Source: Leishmania mexicana MHOM/GT/2001/U1103
Lineage: Eukaryota; Euglenozoa; Kinetoplastea; Trypanosomatida; Trypanosomatidae
Direction of reading: 5' to 3'
Length of the DNA stretch: 64,000 nt
Assembly (NCBI RefSeq): GCF_000234665.1
Contig: NC_018332.1
Coordinates: forward strand, 429,755-493,754
Shown: piece by piece, positions 31,637 to 42,348 of the stretch
Layout: every line of letters starts with the position of its first letter
Position numbering within the stretch: the first letter of the stretch is position 1
The notes under the pieces: generated by a model
Told to the model about the DNA's origin: nothing
Database searches by the model: none
Seen by the model: the letters and a program-made list of their open reading frames with translations, nothing else
Made by a program: the position numbers and the translations under genes

Positions 31637-32666
31637 ATTGGTGTTTTCCTGCCACTGCAGTCGAACTCTCGGCATAGGCGCAACGAAAAGGAACTGTGTC
31701 GCCACAGGAAAGCGGACGAGCAAGGCGCCTGTTACACTGGTGACGGGCCTCGGGGGCTAGGGGGCGGGGGGGTGCAGGTGCAGGGAACATGCACTAAAGC
31801 CGTTTCCCTCGTAGCCCTCCATCGCCCCCCCCCCACACACACACGCACACCTGTCGACTGCCGCTCTTACAGCGTGTATTTCTGCGTCTGTATGTATTTG
31901 TATTTTATGGCCGTGTGCGTGTGCGGCTGTGTGCGCGCGCATGTTCGCCGATATATCTGTGCATCCTCCCTATGTGTGAGATACCTCGCACAGGCACATG
32001 CACGCATCATAGACGCAGGCGCACACGGCACAAAGGCGGAAGGACAGAAGTGTGAAGGGAAGATGAGGAAGGATAGTCGTGGCAGCCATGGAAAAGAAAG
32101 CAGAAGGGGAAGGGGGAGGGGGTGGTGCGGGATGCGCTCTGGCGCACTCTCTCTTTTCCTTTTCCTCCCCCCCCCAGTATGAAAGCGAGACAGAAGCGGA
32201 ACGATGAGAACCGCTCTCGCCTTCTCGACTGCCAACGACATCATCATCGGCTACTGGGCAGGACGTCGAGACTCGCTCAGAAATGCGCCGGCAGGGCGTC
32301 ATGTGGGTTCTTTTTTGTGTTTTCGTAGGGGGAGAGAGAGGCTTTCTCTCTCTCTCTCCTCAGTGCTGTCACCGTGAATGGACAACTCAAAAGCGCACAT
32401 GGTGTTTCTCGCCCTTGCTGGGGGGTCCGCCAGGCGCACGTTTTGTCTGTGTGCTTCCACAGTCGACCCCTCACTCATCCTCGGCTCTCCCTTGCCACGG
32501 CCTTGTCCACGCACGTGGATTTCTGGCGACTGCCGCCTTTACCACACTCTCCGTTGCACGCACGCGCGCAGACATCCGCACACAGCTGAAGGCCGCACAG
32601 AAGGAAAACACACGATATTTATCCGCCTTCCCTTCACCGTTCCTTTTTAATATATATATTGCCGTC
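31637..32666 (+). other. Intergenic spacer with SL acceptor and uORFs
   Basis: No gene is seen. G- and C-rich runs occur at 31763-31771 and 31827-31836. A strong pyrimidine tract at 32340-32360 leads to AG at 32362-32363. The predicted 5' leader (32364-32666) contains upstream ATGs at 32378 and 32400; the first opens a 90-codon frame ending at 32650. Confidence 0.55.
32362..32363 (+). promoter_or_regulatory. Predicted spliced-leader acceptor AG for the 1143-aa protein gene
   Basis: AG directly after ctttctctctctctctcctc, the best pyrimidine tract in the spacer. It excludes the upstream in-frame ATG at 32283 and leaves 32667 as the first in-frame ATG. Confidence 0.6.
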
Positions 32667-35600
32667 ATGCCGTTTGATACCGTTGGGGGCCTGCCCCCAA
32701 TGCCGACGCATGCGAGAGGCGCCACCTTGTACTATCCCCGGCAGCCTCACATGCTAATGGTTGCTCGCACTGCTCGGCCGCGTGAAAAGGCCGCCGGCTC
32801 CGCTACACTGCGATCACCGCTCTATCTGTTCGGGAATGCCGGTGACTGTGGTGAAAGTGATAAGGAGAGCGATAGTGCAACACCACCACTGTCGCGGTCG
32901 GCTTCATCACCCAAGCCGCTCGTGCCCTATGCGTCCAGCGATGCCCTGCCGCCAAACCCATGGCGGCAACGAACAACAGTGGATGACTTGGAGAGGGCTC
33001 AGCGCAGAGACCCCCGCGGTGTCGCACAGTTCAGGCCTGTCCTGCAAGCCGCCAGAGAGACCTTAGACAGCCCATTGAGTGAACCAAAGCCGCTGCTGGA
33101 GCCGTACCTCTACGCGCAGGACCTGGCGCGAGTTGCGACGGTGGATGCATGGCAATTGCGCCGCAGCCGATACTTGCAACGACTTCGAAACGGTGCCGCC
33201 ACCCCGCGGGAGGTGCACGTGGGTGACGGGGGCCCCCGATGCCACTCACGCTACCTTGACACGGGGATCTCTGCCTTGCCGCGACTCAACAGCAGTGATG
33301 ACGACCCCTCTAACGAGCGCCATAGTCTGAACACAGCTGACAAGAACGGCCTCGACAGCCACCTCGCCCGCTCATCCTCCACAACGCCGATACCGCTGCC
33401 GCTTCTCACGCCATTCGCGCCGGTGGAGTCACCCGAGATCACGAAGGAGTCCACCGTCAGCCGAACTGACGCCGGCGCATCCGCGTGGCGAATGAGGAGC
33501 GGTGCTCACGACGCGTCTCCGCTGCTGAGCGGAGCAAACCCAAATGTGCTGGCGGTGCGCTGCCTCTTTCAGGCCGCCCGCATGGAAGCTGCCGCGGCGG
33601 CGCGGTCGATCCCAGAGTCTGCTGATGAGATTGCGTCCTCTCTCTCCGCGCAAAGCACGAGCAAGAGTCACCGGTGGCAACCGCGCGCGTCCCTGACCCA
33701 CAAGCCAACCGGGACACTCCTCAAGAGCGGCGCCGACGCCATGCCCCCTGACCGTGGGGGTGCTGGCGGTCCGAAAGTCGACCCCGACACTTTCTCAAAG
33801 GCTTCCGCTGCTTCCGGTGCTACCAGCGCCGCACCTCTGGGGTTGCTGGGCAACTTGTTCATTGACGACGCCACACTCGCGCTCTTTGGCTGTAGGGACA
33901 CAGATCGTGACGAGGAGGAGCTCGTGAACACCTCCAATTCTACGGTGACGCTACCGTCAGACCACGGCCTGGCCGACATCCTGCGCGATCGAGTGCACCA
34001 AAGGACCGTCACCTTTACTCTCTCTTCAAGCCACACGCTGGATGAGCCTCCGATGACGACGAAGACACACGCAATTCTGGGAAAAGCTCGACTGGCCACC
34101 AACACATCCACGCAGGCCCTTCTCATTAGAGCAGCAAGCCCGGAGAAACTCCCACGAGCTGCAGCCGGCGGCGAGGCATTTCCGGCACAGCCGACGTCTG
34201 CCACATCTCGGAATCTTGTGCAAGCGATGCGGCGGCTTCTCTATGCGGAGGAGTACGAGCGCGGTCTGCTGTGCCAGCTCGCCCAGCAGTCCTCTCCGAC
34301 GCGTTGGTACTCGACGTTGCTGCCGAACGGCAAAGACGGCATTCGCTTCCGCCTCCTCATTCCACCGACCATGACCGATGACGTAGCTGTGCATGAGCGC
34401 CTCTACAGTGCCATACGACATGCTGCGCAGGCGATTGCGCAACCTCGTCGCGACGCGACTGCGGCAGAGGAAGCCCGCCGCCACGCACCGCTGCCCGTGC
34501 TCAACAAGAGGAGCGTCAGCCAGTCCTTCTGTGCCGCTGACGACGCCCAGCTCACGGTGGAGAGGGCCGGCGCTGAGAAGACGCTTCTATTGAAAAGATG
34601 GACCAGCCTCCACGAAAACCTCTCCGCCCAGCTCCGCCTCTTCGGTGAAGAGGCGGCGCAGCGTCGTAGGCTGCTAGGTGAGTTCCTTTCGTGCACGCAC
34701 CCTTTCCCGTGCATGTGTCTCACCTGCGACCTGGAGGTGCTCGCCATGTCAGCCGTGCCGCTGGAGCCTACAGTAAAACCCGCCTGCTGGTACGCCTCGG
34801 TCGTGCTCAGTCGCCACAAGGACGTGTTGCAGAAGGAGCTGCTGGCACGTTACCACGCAGAGCGTCATCGTCTCTACGACCTCTTCAAGGTAGAGTTCAG
34901 CGCTCTATACACCTACAAGAAACTTGTGTCGCATGAGGCACGTCGGTTTAGGCAAATGATACGGTATCATGAGTTTTGCCTCCGTGTGGCAGAGTCGCGC
35001 GAAGGCGACCGGCAGCAGCCACGCAGCGAAGACGTGCCACCGGCCGATTTTGCGACGCCAAGACCCTCTTCTTCTGGCTTCACAGCACTCACCCCCATGC
35101 AGACGGCGCTGCTTGAGGTCGTTGACGAGTCTGAAGCAGCGCTTCCGATGCGTGCACGCTTGCTCCACCACGGTGGCTCGTGCATGTGGCGGTTGCGGCA
35201 GCGTCGACTGCGCTGCTGCGCCGCCTTCGACTCCCCCTTCTTCTCGTATCTGCTGTACACAGACGTCCTGACGACCGTCGCCGCAGAGGAGGAGGTGCGC
35301 ACCATGCGGATGGTGTCCGAGACGGTCGAGCGCGCGGCGCTAAAGGCATCTATGATAGCCGAGGAGGCGTTTGCCCACTTCAGCGAGAGTGAGCGGCGAG
35401 CCCGCGTGCAGGTAAGCGCGGAGCGGGATGAAGCGTACGACGCGTTGTGCGCTGGGCCTCTCGCCGACCTGCAGGCGGCCTACGCAGCAGAGCTGCAGAA
35501 GGCACAGGTCGCGGCATATGCCAAGTCGTGCGAGGAGGCCCGGCAGAGCTTCGTGGCCGCTGCAGTAGCGGAGAAGATGGCAGCCGAGGAGGGGGAAATG

Positions 35601-36098
35601 AACTGGTATCGCCAGTTTGTGTTCGAAATGCGGCAGCGTTCCTTGGCCCTGTTGGTTGCCGGCCGCTCTGCCGCGCAGTCGACGGCGGCGTCGCGAGAGT
35701 GGTTAGGCCGTCAGCAGCACATGTCACTGCTTAACAACGAGCAACGATTGCGCGACCGCATTGTGCTCGTGGAAGAGACGGATGTGCGTGTGCGGATTAC
35801 GGCGGCTGCTGAAGCGTCTTTGAGGCACGCACGCAAGCGCGAAGCTCTTCGATTGAGCGAGGAGGCGGCGACCACGCGAGAGGCTGCCCAGCGCGCGGTG
35901 GAGGCGGTTCAGCGCGCGTGCGATCTGGCGGAGGCGGCCGTACGCGCCCAGCTGCAGCGGGAGGAGCGTGCGGCGGATCCGAGCAAGCGCCCGAGTGTCC
36001 ACATGCGGGCCGACACCGTGAACTCCTTTTTCAGGATGACAGCAGAGCTTGAGGAGGACTTTGATGTGTTCTTGTCAAATCTCAGCAGTGACACGTGA
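32667..36098 (+). CDS. 1143-aa coiled-coil protein of unknown function
   Basis: A 1143-residue protein. The N-terminal half (about 1-520) is Ser/Pro/Ala-rich and probably disordered, with a possible basic start. The middle (about 520-800) is more ordered, with a Cys-containing segment CTHPFPCMCLTC near 680 and a helical part with HAERHRLYDLFKVEFSALYTYKK. The last 300 residues are almost continuous Ala/Glu/Arg/Gln helix, typical of a long coiled coil. No catalytic motif, membrane segment or signal peptide is visible, and I do not recognise the family. Such architecture in trypanosomatids often belongs to basal-body, flagellar or subpellicular cytoskeleton proteins, which is inference only. The start is the first in-frame ATG after the predicted SL acceptor at 32362-32363; the frame is open 384 bases further upstream without support. 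Confidence 0.85.
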   Translation: MPFDTVGGLPPMPTHARGATLYYPRQPHMLMVARTARPREKAAGSATLRSPLYLFGNAGDCGESDKESDSATPPLSRSASSPKPLVPYASSDALPPNPWRQRTTVDDLERAQRRDPRGVAQFRPVLQAARETLDSPLSEPKPLLEPYLYAQDLARVATVDAWQLRRSRYLQRLRNGAATPREVHVGDGGPRCHSRYLDTGISALPRLNSSDDDPSNERHSLNTADKNGLDSHLARSSSTTPIPLPLLTPFAPVESPEITKESTVSRTDAGASAWRMRSGAHDASPLLSGANPNVLAVRCLFQAARMEAAAAARSIPESADEIASSLSAQSTSKSHRWQPRASLTHKPTGTLLKSGADAMPPDRGGAGGPKVDPDTFSKASAASGATSAAPLGLLGNLFIDDATLALFGCRDTDRDEEELVNTSNSTVTLPSDHGLADILRDRVHQRTVTFTLSSSHTLDEPPMTTKTHAILGKARLATNTSTQALLIRAASPEKLPRAAAGGEAFPAQPTSATSRNLVQAMRRLLYAEEYERGLLCQLAQQSSPTRWYSTLLPNGKDGIRFRLLIPPTMTDDVAVHERLYSAIRHAAQAIAQPRRDATAAEEARRHAPLPVLNKRSVSQSFCAADDAQLTVERAGAEKTLLLKRWTSLHENLSAQLRLFGEEAAQRRRLLGEFLSCTHPFPCMCLTCDLEVLAMSAVPLEPTVKPACWYASVVLSRHKDVLQKELLARYHAERHRLYDLFKVEFSALYTYKKLVSHEARRFRQMIRYHEFCLRVAESREGDRQQPRSEDVPPADFATPRPSSSGFTALTPMQTALLEVVDESEAALPMRARLLHHGGSCMWRLRQRRLRCCAAFDSPFFSYLLYTDVLTTVAAEEEVRTMRMVSETVERAALKASMIAEEAFAHFSESERRARVQVSAERDEAYDALCAGPLADLQAAYAAELQKAQVAAYAKSCEEARQSFVAAAVAEKMAAEEGEMNWYRQFVFEMRQRSLALLVAGRSAAQSTAASREWLGRQQHMSLLNNEQRLRDRIVLVEETDVRVRITAAAEASLRHARKREALRLSEEAATTREAAQRAVEAVQRACDLAEAAVRAQLQREERAADPSKRPSVHMRADTVNSFFRMTAELEEDFDVFLSNLSSDT

Positions 36099-37264
36099 GT
36101 GTCGGCGCTCCCAGAAAACAGCGCGGTGTCTTTTTCACGCCCTTACATGTGTTTGATGTAAGACAGGCGCGCCCCAAGTGCGCCATCGCTCTCTCTGTCT
36201 GTCTCTGTGTTCTTTTTCCTTTCATTGTTGGCGGGCGGTGCTGATGTCCATCTGTGTGGCACTCGTTCTCCGCTTCGATTGCCCCCCCCCTTTGAAAGGC
36301 TCTTTGGCTGCTTCGTGTACTTTTCGTGGCCGTCGTGGCCGCCTCTCTTGCTGCGGTCGCTCCTTCTCCCTCTCTGTTAACCCACTTCTGTGCTCCCTCC
36401 CTCGTGGCCATCGTGTGGGCTCTCATGTACAGACAGACACATACAAACATATATGTATATGTGTATGTGTATATATGTGTGTGAATGTGTGTTTTTTTTC
36501 TGTTCTTGCCCGAATGACGTGGCCGCACTGCACCAAGCATGTCATGTATCTCCCTTGTATGTGTGCACGCTGGCCCCTTTCTTCCCTAAGTACGCACATG
36601 CGCAGTGCACTTCGCGGGTGACGACATCCACATGTGACAAGGACTTGGAACCAAACCGAAAAGACAGCGGCTTCACGGCACTGGACACCACCTCCTCGCC
36701 GGCTGCACGGGCGGTAGGCGTCGGCGATGGTCTTCGCATGGGGTGCCGAAACACGGCATAGCGCTTGCTGATTCTTGTCTGCAGCATCTGCATGGCAGCA
36801 AAGAAAAGAACACGTACTCGGCAGATGATCGAGGCATGTTTGTTAACCGTTACATGTGCCGTCCGAGGTCGTCACTCACTGCCCCGCTCTTGTCTGGGCA
36901 GGTCCTCTCTCGCAATCTCCTCCACATTTGGACGACTCTTTCCCTTCTCTCTCTCCCCCACCCACCGCGCATCCTGCACCACGCTTTGTTTTCTTGTTTT
37001 TCTCTCTCCTTGGTGACGCACTTGCATGACGCACAGAAGCCACAGTTGCCTCAACACTGGGTTTGGAGGACGACGAGGGAGAAGAAGAGGAAGAGAGGAG
37101 AGGTGCGCGTCAGTCCGCTGTGCGCCATCACTCCTCTTCACGCCGATCACGTTTGCTACCTCTCGTCTGCACAGCACAGAATCCCGAGAATTCGCGGCCC
37201 TACCAAAGCAGCCGTGTTGGACCGTTTCACGGAAACAAGAGGAAAAACGGGTGGGCCAAACACA
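36099..37264 (+). other. Intergenic spacer (1.2 kb)
   Basis: No gene is seen. A T/C-rich stretch lies at 36178-36235, a TATATG/TGTG microsatellite at 36448-36490, and a T-run at 36492-36499. A pyrimidine tract at 36985-37015 precedes AG at 37035-37036, a plausible SL acceptor for the J-domain gene; no ATG lies between it and 37265. Confidence 0.55.
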
Positions 37265-38704
37265 ATGGAATCGAAGGCCAGCCTCCCATCACACTATGAA
37301 TGCCTTGGTGTAGACCCATCCATCAACTCCGTGGACTTGGCGCGGCAATACAAGAAGCTGTCACTGCAACTGCATCCAGACCGGGCAGTCTATCGGGACG
37401 ACGCCGGCAATGAGATGCACGTGCAGGCACGCTATCAGCGCATCACGGAGGCCTACGCGGTTCTGTCAGACCCAAAGAAACGTAGCGCATACGACGCAAA
37501 GCACGGTGTAAACTTTCAATCGCGCCTGGCGCGCTTGCAGACCGCCATTGGTCAGCACAACACCATGGCGATGCAGCGCACCGCGATGGGCCGTAAGACG
37601 GCCGATTCGGCCTTTACATCCTCTCCCACGACTGATGAGCATGGCGCGCAGCACCTGCATGCTGCACCGCACAAGGTTTCTGCAGAGCGCACGGGTGACG
37701 ATGACGACGATGAGGACTATGACCCAAACGACGTCTGCGTCCCGCCACGTGGCGCGCCGCATCAAGCCAGCTCAAGTAGCCTGCATAGCGACGATAGCTG
37801 TGATGCACATGGAGAGGGCAACTATATCGCCCGTCTGTTCAGCTTACAGCTGCGCGTCGGTGCTGAGGAGGCGCCAAAGACACGCAACGGGGTGCCCGTG
37901 GCGCACTACCAGACTATCACGCTTACCCGTGCGTTCAGCTCACCAGCATCGCCCTACGCCGGCACGTGGGGTCTCGTCTTCGAAAAGAACGAACTCGTGG
38001 GCCTCGATGACGAATACCCGGAGGAACTGGAGCGCATCACCGGCCTCGCTGCCGTCCCGTTCCCGTCTGTGGTGCAGCAGATCAACGACACAATGGTGCT
38101 ACCGACGACAGACGTGCCGCGACTGCTCTCTCGGCTCCACGAAGCAGAGTGCACACGGAGATCAGTGGTGAGCCCCGTCACAGGCCAAACTGCGTCGACC
38201 ACTAATGGCGCACGCTCGGGCGAGTGTGAACAGTTGGGTGAGGTGCATGTGGAGGCCCCGACAGACCTTTCACCGTTCCCCTCGACGGAACACCTCCACT
38301 TGGTCTTGGCCTATAGCATCGTGGCATACGATCTCGTTGGTGAGGTACACTTGCTGGGCGATGATGAGGTGATCAGCCGTTTGGTGCCGTCGTGGTGCGT
38401 TGCCCCACAACTGAGCCCGCTCATGCCGGATGCGGCCGTCCTGTCTGTAAACAACACCCATGTCCGCTCCGCAGCGGAGCTGCGGGCGGCCGTGCGGGCG
38501 GCGGTGCTCGATGGAGAGGACGAGGACACCATGCAGGCGGTGAAGCGAGCTCGCACATCGCGCGCTGTTGTTGTGGAATTTTGCCAGCTTCCGTTTCTGT
38601 GCTCGGGTTCGTCGCTTGACGATGTCTCCCGATCCCCACCACCACCACACCTAGACTTGACGGATGAAACACCGCGAGCCTCGCACGCCTCCCTTCTCTT
38701 CTGA
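37265..38704 (+). CDS. J-domain (DnaJ-like) protein with C-terminal PDZ-like segments
   Basis: A 479-residue protein. Residues 9-80 are a J domain: HYECLGVDPSINSVDLARQYKKL, then the HPD motif at 37-39, then RYQRITEAYAVLSDPKKRSAYD. J domains stimulate the ATPase of Hsp70 partners. There is no Gly/Phe region or zinc finger, so it is a type III J protein. An acidic stretch DDDDDEDYDPND lies near 141-152. The C-terminal half has two PDZ-like patterns: TWGLVFEKNELVGLDDEYPE...VVQQINDTMVLPTTDVPRLL (about 235-290) and LMPDAAVLSVNNTHVRSAAELRAAV (about 385-410). The PDZ assignment is tentative. The frame is open for over 500 bases upstream, but ATG 37265 is the first after the likely SL acceptor and starts just before the J domain. 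Confidence 0.9.
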   Translation: MESKASLPSHYECLGVDPSINSVDLARQYKKLSLQLHPDRAVYRDDAGNEMHVQARYQRITEAYAVLSDPKKRSAYDAKHGVNFQSRLARLQTAIGQHNTMAMQRTAMGRKTADSAFTSSPTTDEHGAQHLHAAPHKVSAERTGDDDDDEDYDPNDVCVPPRGAPHQASSSSLHSDDSCDAHGEGNYIARLFSLQLRVGAEEAPKTRNGVPVAHYQTITLTRAFSSPASPYAGTWGLVFEKNELVGLDDEYPEELERITGLAAVPFPSVVQQINDTMVLPTTDVPRLLSRLHEAECTRRSVVSPVTGQTASTTNGARSGECEQLGEVHVEAPTDLSPFPSTEHLHLVLAYSIVAYDLVGEVHLLGDDEVISRLVPSWCVAPQLSPLMPDAAVLSVNNTHVRSAAELRAAVRAAVLDGEDEDTMQAVKRARTSRAVVVEFCQLPFLCSGSSLDDVSRSPPPPHLDLTDETPRASHASLLF

Positions 38705-39311
38705 CGCACAACACGCACACACACACAAGTGGACACGAGAAGAAAACAGCGAAAACAAGAGAAGAGGAGGAGTTCATGCTCTACGCACACCTCCCCCCTC
38801 CTCCCACACACACACATCTGCAGCTCGCCTGCCCTCGTAGCGGAGATGGCACGGGGAACGGCATGGACAGCATTCTCTTGCTGCTGCTGTTTTCTTTTTT
38901 GTCCTTGCAACGGGCACCGCACACAACTGTTGCGGTGATGCTCCCCGTGACGATTGTGCCCTCTGGTACGTCTCTGGATCACAGTCCCCCCTCTCTTGCG
39001 TGCTCGCCTAAAAGACCTTTGTTATGGCCGCGATTGGTGTTTTCTGAATGCTTTTCGCATGGCTGCGCCTCTGCTCTCCTCTCCTCCCTCACGCACATCC
39101 ACATGGACAAACACATGCCCCCACTCCTCTGCTGAGCATGGCGACCAACACACAAGCAACTGTCCTCTACCCCCCACCATCACCACCCACCACCCAATTT
39201 CGGAACGCAGTGCCCCTTCGCTTGGCGTACACACAGCGTCCCTAACGCGCAGTCCTCGCGCTTACAGTCTTCCCTCTCTCCCTTGTCTGCCTGCCTTCTC
39301 TTGAGAATAAC
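38705..39311 (+). other. Intergenic spacer
   Basis: No gene is seen. CA-rich repeats lie at 38707-38726 and 38803-38814. C/T-rich sequence at 39266-39300 ends in possible SL acceptors at 39266-39267 and 39304-39305 before the PAH start. Confidence 0.55.
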
Positions 39312-40670
39312 ATGCTGTTGCGCAGTCGAGTGTTCCAGGGGGCTGCCATGGGCGCCGCCGCCACCCTGAAGCACCAGTACACCTCCACCGGGAGCAACAT
39401 CAAGGGCGCCGACAAGAAGACGCGGTGCCGCACGTCCCTGCAGGTATCACTCTCCACTGATAAGCCTGGCGAGCTGTGTCACCTGCTGAGCGTCTTCAAG
39501 ACGTACAGCATCAACATCAGCCAGGTCGCCAACCGTCCTCGCGCGTACGAAAACAAGGCGCCGCTGTGCACCATCTTCCTCGACGTGGATGCCTACATTG
39601 AGAGCGAAAGCATGAAGAAGGTCATGGCGGAGCTGAACGCAAAATTTTCAAATGTTGTCGTGTCCGGATCGTGGGTGATTCCGTGGTATCCGACGGAGCC
39701 CAAAGACCTCGACAAACTCGATCAGAGCACGCTCGCTGCCGGCGAGGAGCTGCAAGAAGACCCGGAGAACCCCCACCCTGGCTTCCACGACGAGGTCTAC
39801 CGCGCCCGCCGCCGCGAGATTGTCAGGCTTGCCAAGAACTACAAAACCGGCGATCAGATCCCGATTGTAAACTACACAGAGGAGGAGAACCGCGTGTGGA
39901 CGGTAGTCTACGACCACCTGGCCCGCCTGTACCCGACGCACGCGTGCCAGCAGTACAACTACGTCTTTCCGCTGCTCCTCGAAAACGGTGTGCTGAGCCG
40001 CACCCAAATGCCGCAGCTGCGCGATGTGAGCGAGTTCCTGAACGAGGCGACCGGCTTCACGGTGCGCCCGGTGACGGGGCTGCTGACGTCGCGCGACTTC
40101 TTGAACGCCCTGGCGTTCCGCATTTTTTACAGCACCCAGTACATTCGCCACGCCGCGCAGCCGTTGTACACGCCGGAGCCGGACATGGTGCATGACATCA
40201 TTGGTCACCTGCCCCTGCTCTCTGATCCTGACTTCGCCAAGTTCACCCAGACGATCGGCCTCGCGTCCCTTGGTGCCAGCGATGAGCTGCTGGACAAATT
40301 GGCAAAGGTCTACTGGTATAGCGTCGAGTTCGGCCTCTGCAGCGAGGGTGGCCGGCGCAAGGCCTACGGTGCTGGTGTTTTATCGAGCTGTGGCGAGCTA
40401 GAGTACGCACTGAGCGACAAGCCGGAGTGCGTCCCGTGGGACCCCACAGTGGCCTCCAAAACGCCGTTCCCCATCACCAAGTATCAGCCGCGGTACTTTG
40501 TGGCCGAAAGCTTCCCAGATGCGCAGCGTAAGCTGGAGACGTGGCTCAGCTCTCAGGAGAGGCCGCTGTACACCGTCTACAACTCGTACTCGCGGTGCGT
40601 GCAGTCGTACCCGAAGAACACGTGGAACATGCTTCAGGAGCAGATGAAGCGAACGAACTTCACCTTCTAA
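39312..40670 (+). CDS. PAH: Phenylalanine-4-hydroxylase (tetrahydropterin-dependent aromatic amino acid hydroxylase)
   Basis: A 452-residue enzyme with both domains of the eukaryotic family. An ACT regulatory domain covers about 35-105 (TDKPGELCHLLSVFKTYSIN, then ISQVANRPR). The catalytic domain follows, with VRPVTGLLTSRDFLNALAFR and the iron ligands H294 and H299 in MVHDIIGHLPLL and E339 in YWYSVEFGLC. These correspond to H285/H290/E330 of the human enzyme. The tetramerisation helix is at the C-terminus. It converts phenylalanine to tyrosine using O2, Fe2+ and tetrahydrobiopterin; a PAH has been described in Leishmania major, and this is its evident orthologue. A second ATG 12 codons in (MGAAATLKHQ) could also be used. 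The first 20 residues are weakly basic, so targeting is unclear. Confidence 0.97.
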   Translation: MLLRSRVFQGAAMGAAATLKHQYTSTGSNIKGADKKTRCRTSLQVSLSTDKPGELCHLLSVFKTYSINISQVANRPRAYENKAPLCTIFLDVDAYIESESMKKVMAELNAKFSNVVVSGSWVIPWYPTEPKDLDKLDQSTLAAGEELQEDPENPHPGFHDEVYRARRREIVRLAKNYKTGDQIPIVNYTEEENRVWTVVYDHLARLYPTHACQQYNYVFPLLLENGVLSRTQMPQLRDVSEFLNEATGFTVRPVTGLLTSRDFLNALAFRIFYSTQYIRHAAQPLYTPEPDMVHDIIGHLPLLSDPDFAKFTQTIGLASLGASDELLDKLAKVYWYSVEFGLCSEGGRRKAYGAGVLSSCGELEYALSDKPECVPWDPTVASKTPFPITKYQPRYFVAESFPDAQRKLETWLSSQERPLYTVYNSYSRCVQSYPKNTWNMLQEQMKRTNFTF

Positions 40671-42327
40671 GAAAAGCAGAAGACAACGAAACTGCACACA
40701 CACGCAAGCACGTGCTCTCGTGCAGAGGAAACCAAGGTGGAGCAGGTGCGTGGCCCGAGGACACGGGCACTGGCTGCTACAAGATGTAAGAGGACGAGAG
40801 TGATGGGAGCACGCATCAAGGCAGGTGTCATGCTACCTCGCACGCCAAGGCTAGACGGTCGCATGTAAGCATGCATGCGCGACGCATGTGCTGGCGATGG
40901 TGTGTTGCTGAACAGTTTCTCCTATTCTGTTTCTCCTCTTCCGTGTTTCTCTTGTATCTTTTCGCTTTTTCCTTTTGTGTTGTTGCTGGATGATATCAGC
41001 CGCCGGCGATGGTCGTCGTACTCACGTGAGTGTGTAGTATGGGGCACCTTTCCATAGTGCGACTGCCGATGTCTGTCGGCGGTAACCCCTGCTCTCCCCC
41101 TCCCCCTCATATTGGTGTGTGCATGCGTGTGTATCTGTGTCTCCCTCGCCGCAGTCGCCTCTTTGTTGTTTTCATTTTCATTGGTCGCCCTCCCTCCCTC
41201 CCTCCTCCGCTCCGCCGTCCTCCCACCCTACCCTGTGCCTCTTCACGGGGCGTCACGCCAAGCCGGCAAGGCGCTCGTGGTGTGTGTGTTGGGGAGAGGT
41301 GGTGCTACATGTATGAGCTTGACTGCATGTTGCCTACCAGCGTCCTTGAGCAAGAAGATGCTGTTTAGAAATGGCTTTTGGTGCTTGCTCGGATTTTGCG
41401 CGCTGCCGTGATGCAGGAGGAGACGAACCGCGAAGTGACACGGATGCACAAAACAAGTGCGACGTAGGAACGGGAAGGAGCGAGGCCGTGATGAGAGAGT
41501 GGGCGGGTCAGTTCTTGGGAGGAGCATGGAAGCAGACGACCCAGACAAGATCTCCGTTGATGTTCCACCGCTCCCCCACCTCCTACTCTCCAGACACACA
41601 CACACACCCATACTGTGGTGTCCCCTCCCCCTCGTCCGTATTTTGCGCTCTCTTCGGTGTCTATCACGAAATCATGCATCACTCGCCACATTGCATCTCA
41701 CAGACTCCCACCCCGCCTTCAGGAACCTCTCCGCCCCCCCCCCAAAAAAAAAAGAAAGAAAACATTTTCTTGGTTATATTAGTGCATGTTTGAAGGACCG
41801 GATACAGGATATTTTGTTGTATGTATGGGAATAAAGGGAGGGAGGCGACGATACCTTCCTCGTGCACACTCCCCTCCTCCCTCTGCCCCCACTGATGTGT
41901 TTCCTCCTCTTTGCCCGTAGGTGTTATATATATATGTTGTGTGCGTGATTTTAGACAGACACCTGTGTGTGTGTATCGTGTGTCGTGTGTTGTGTAAAGC
42001 TTTCCTTTTCGTCTTTCCGTTTTTTTTCTTTTGGCGAGGCGGAGCGGAGCGGGGCGATGCGGCGGTGTTCGTGTTGATTGTGGTGTGGCGCATGTGTACC
42101 TCTCATCCACGTACACGTGCGCCCTTTTGGCTTCAATGGTGTTTGTTTTCAATTTTCAGTTTATTTTTTTTTCCTTTTTTTGTTTCTCTTGTGCGTTAGT
42201 TGTGGTTGTTTGCATGGTCTTCTTCATCAAAGCACGTACCATGATGTCGAGACACGCGCGAAACGCGCGCACGCTCACAACACACAAAAGGAAAGTGTGA
42301 GGCGTGTGACGGGGAAGATTGTCAAGT

Positions 42328-42348
42328 ACTTAAAAAGTTCTTTTAAGT
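42328..42348 (+). repeat. AT-rich perfect inverted repeat
   Basis: ACTTAAAA, loop AGTTC, TTTTAAGT: eight perfectly complementary bases. It is an isolated low-GC patch in a GC-rich spacer. Function unknown. Confidence 0.6.
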
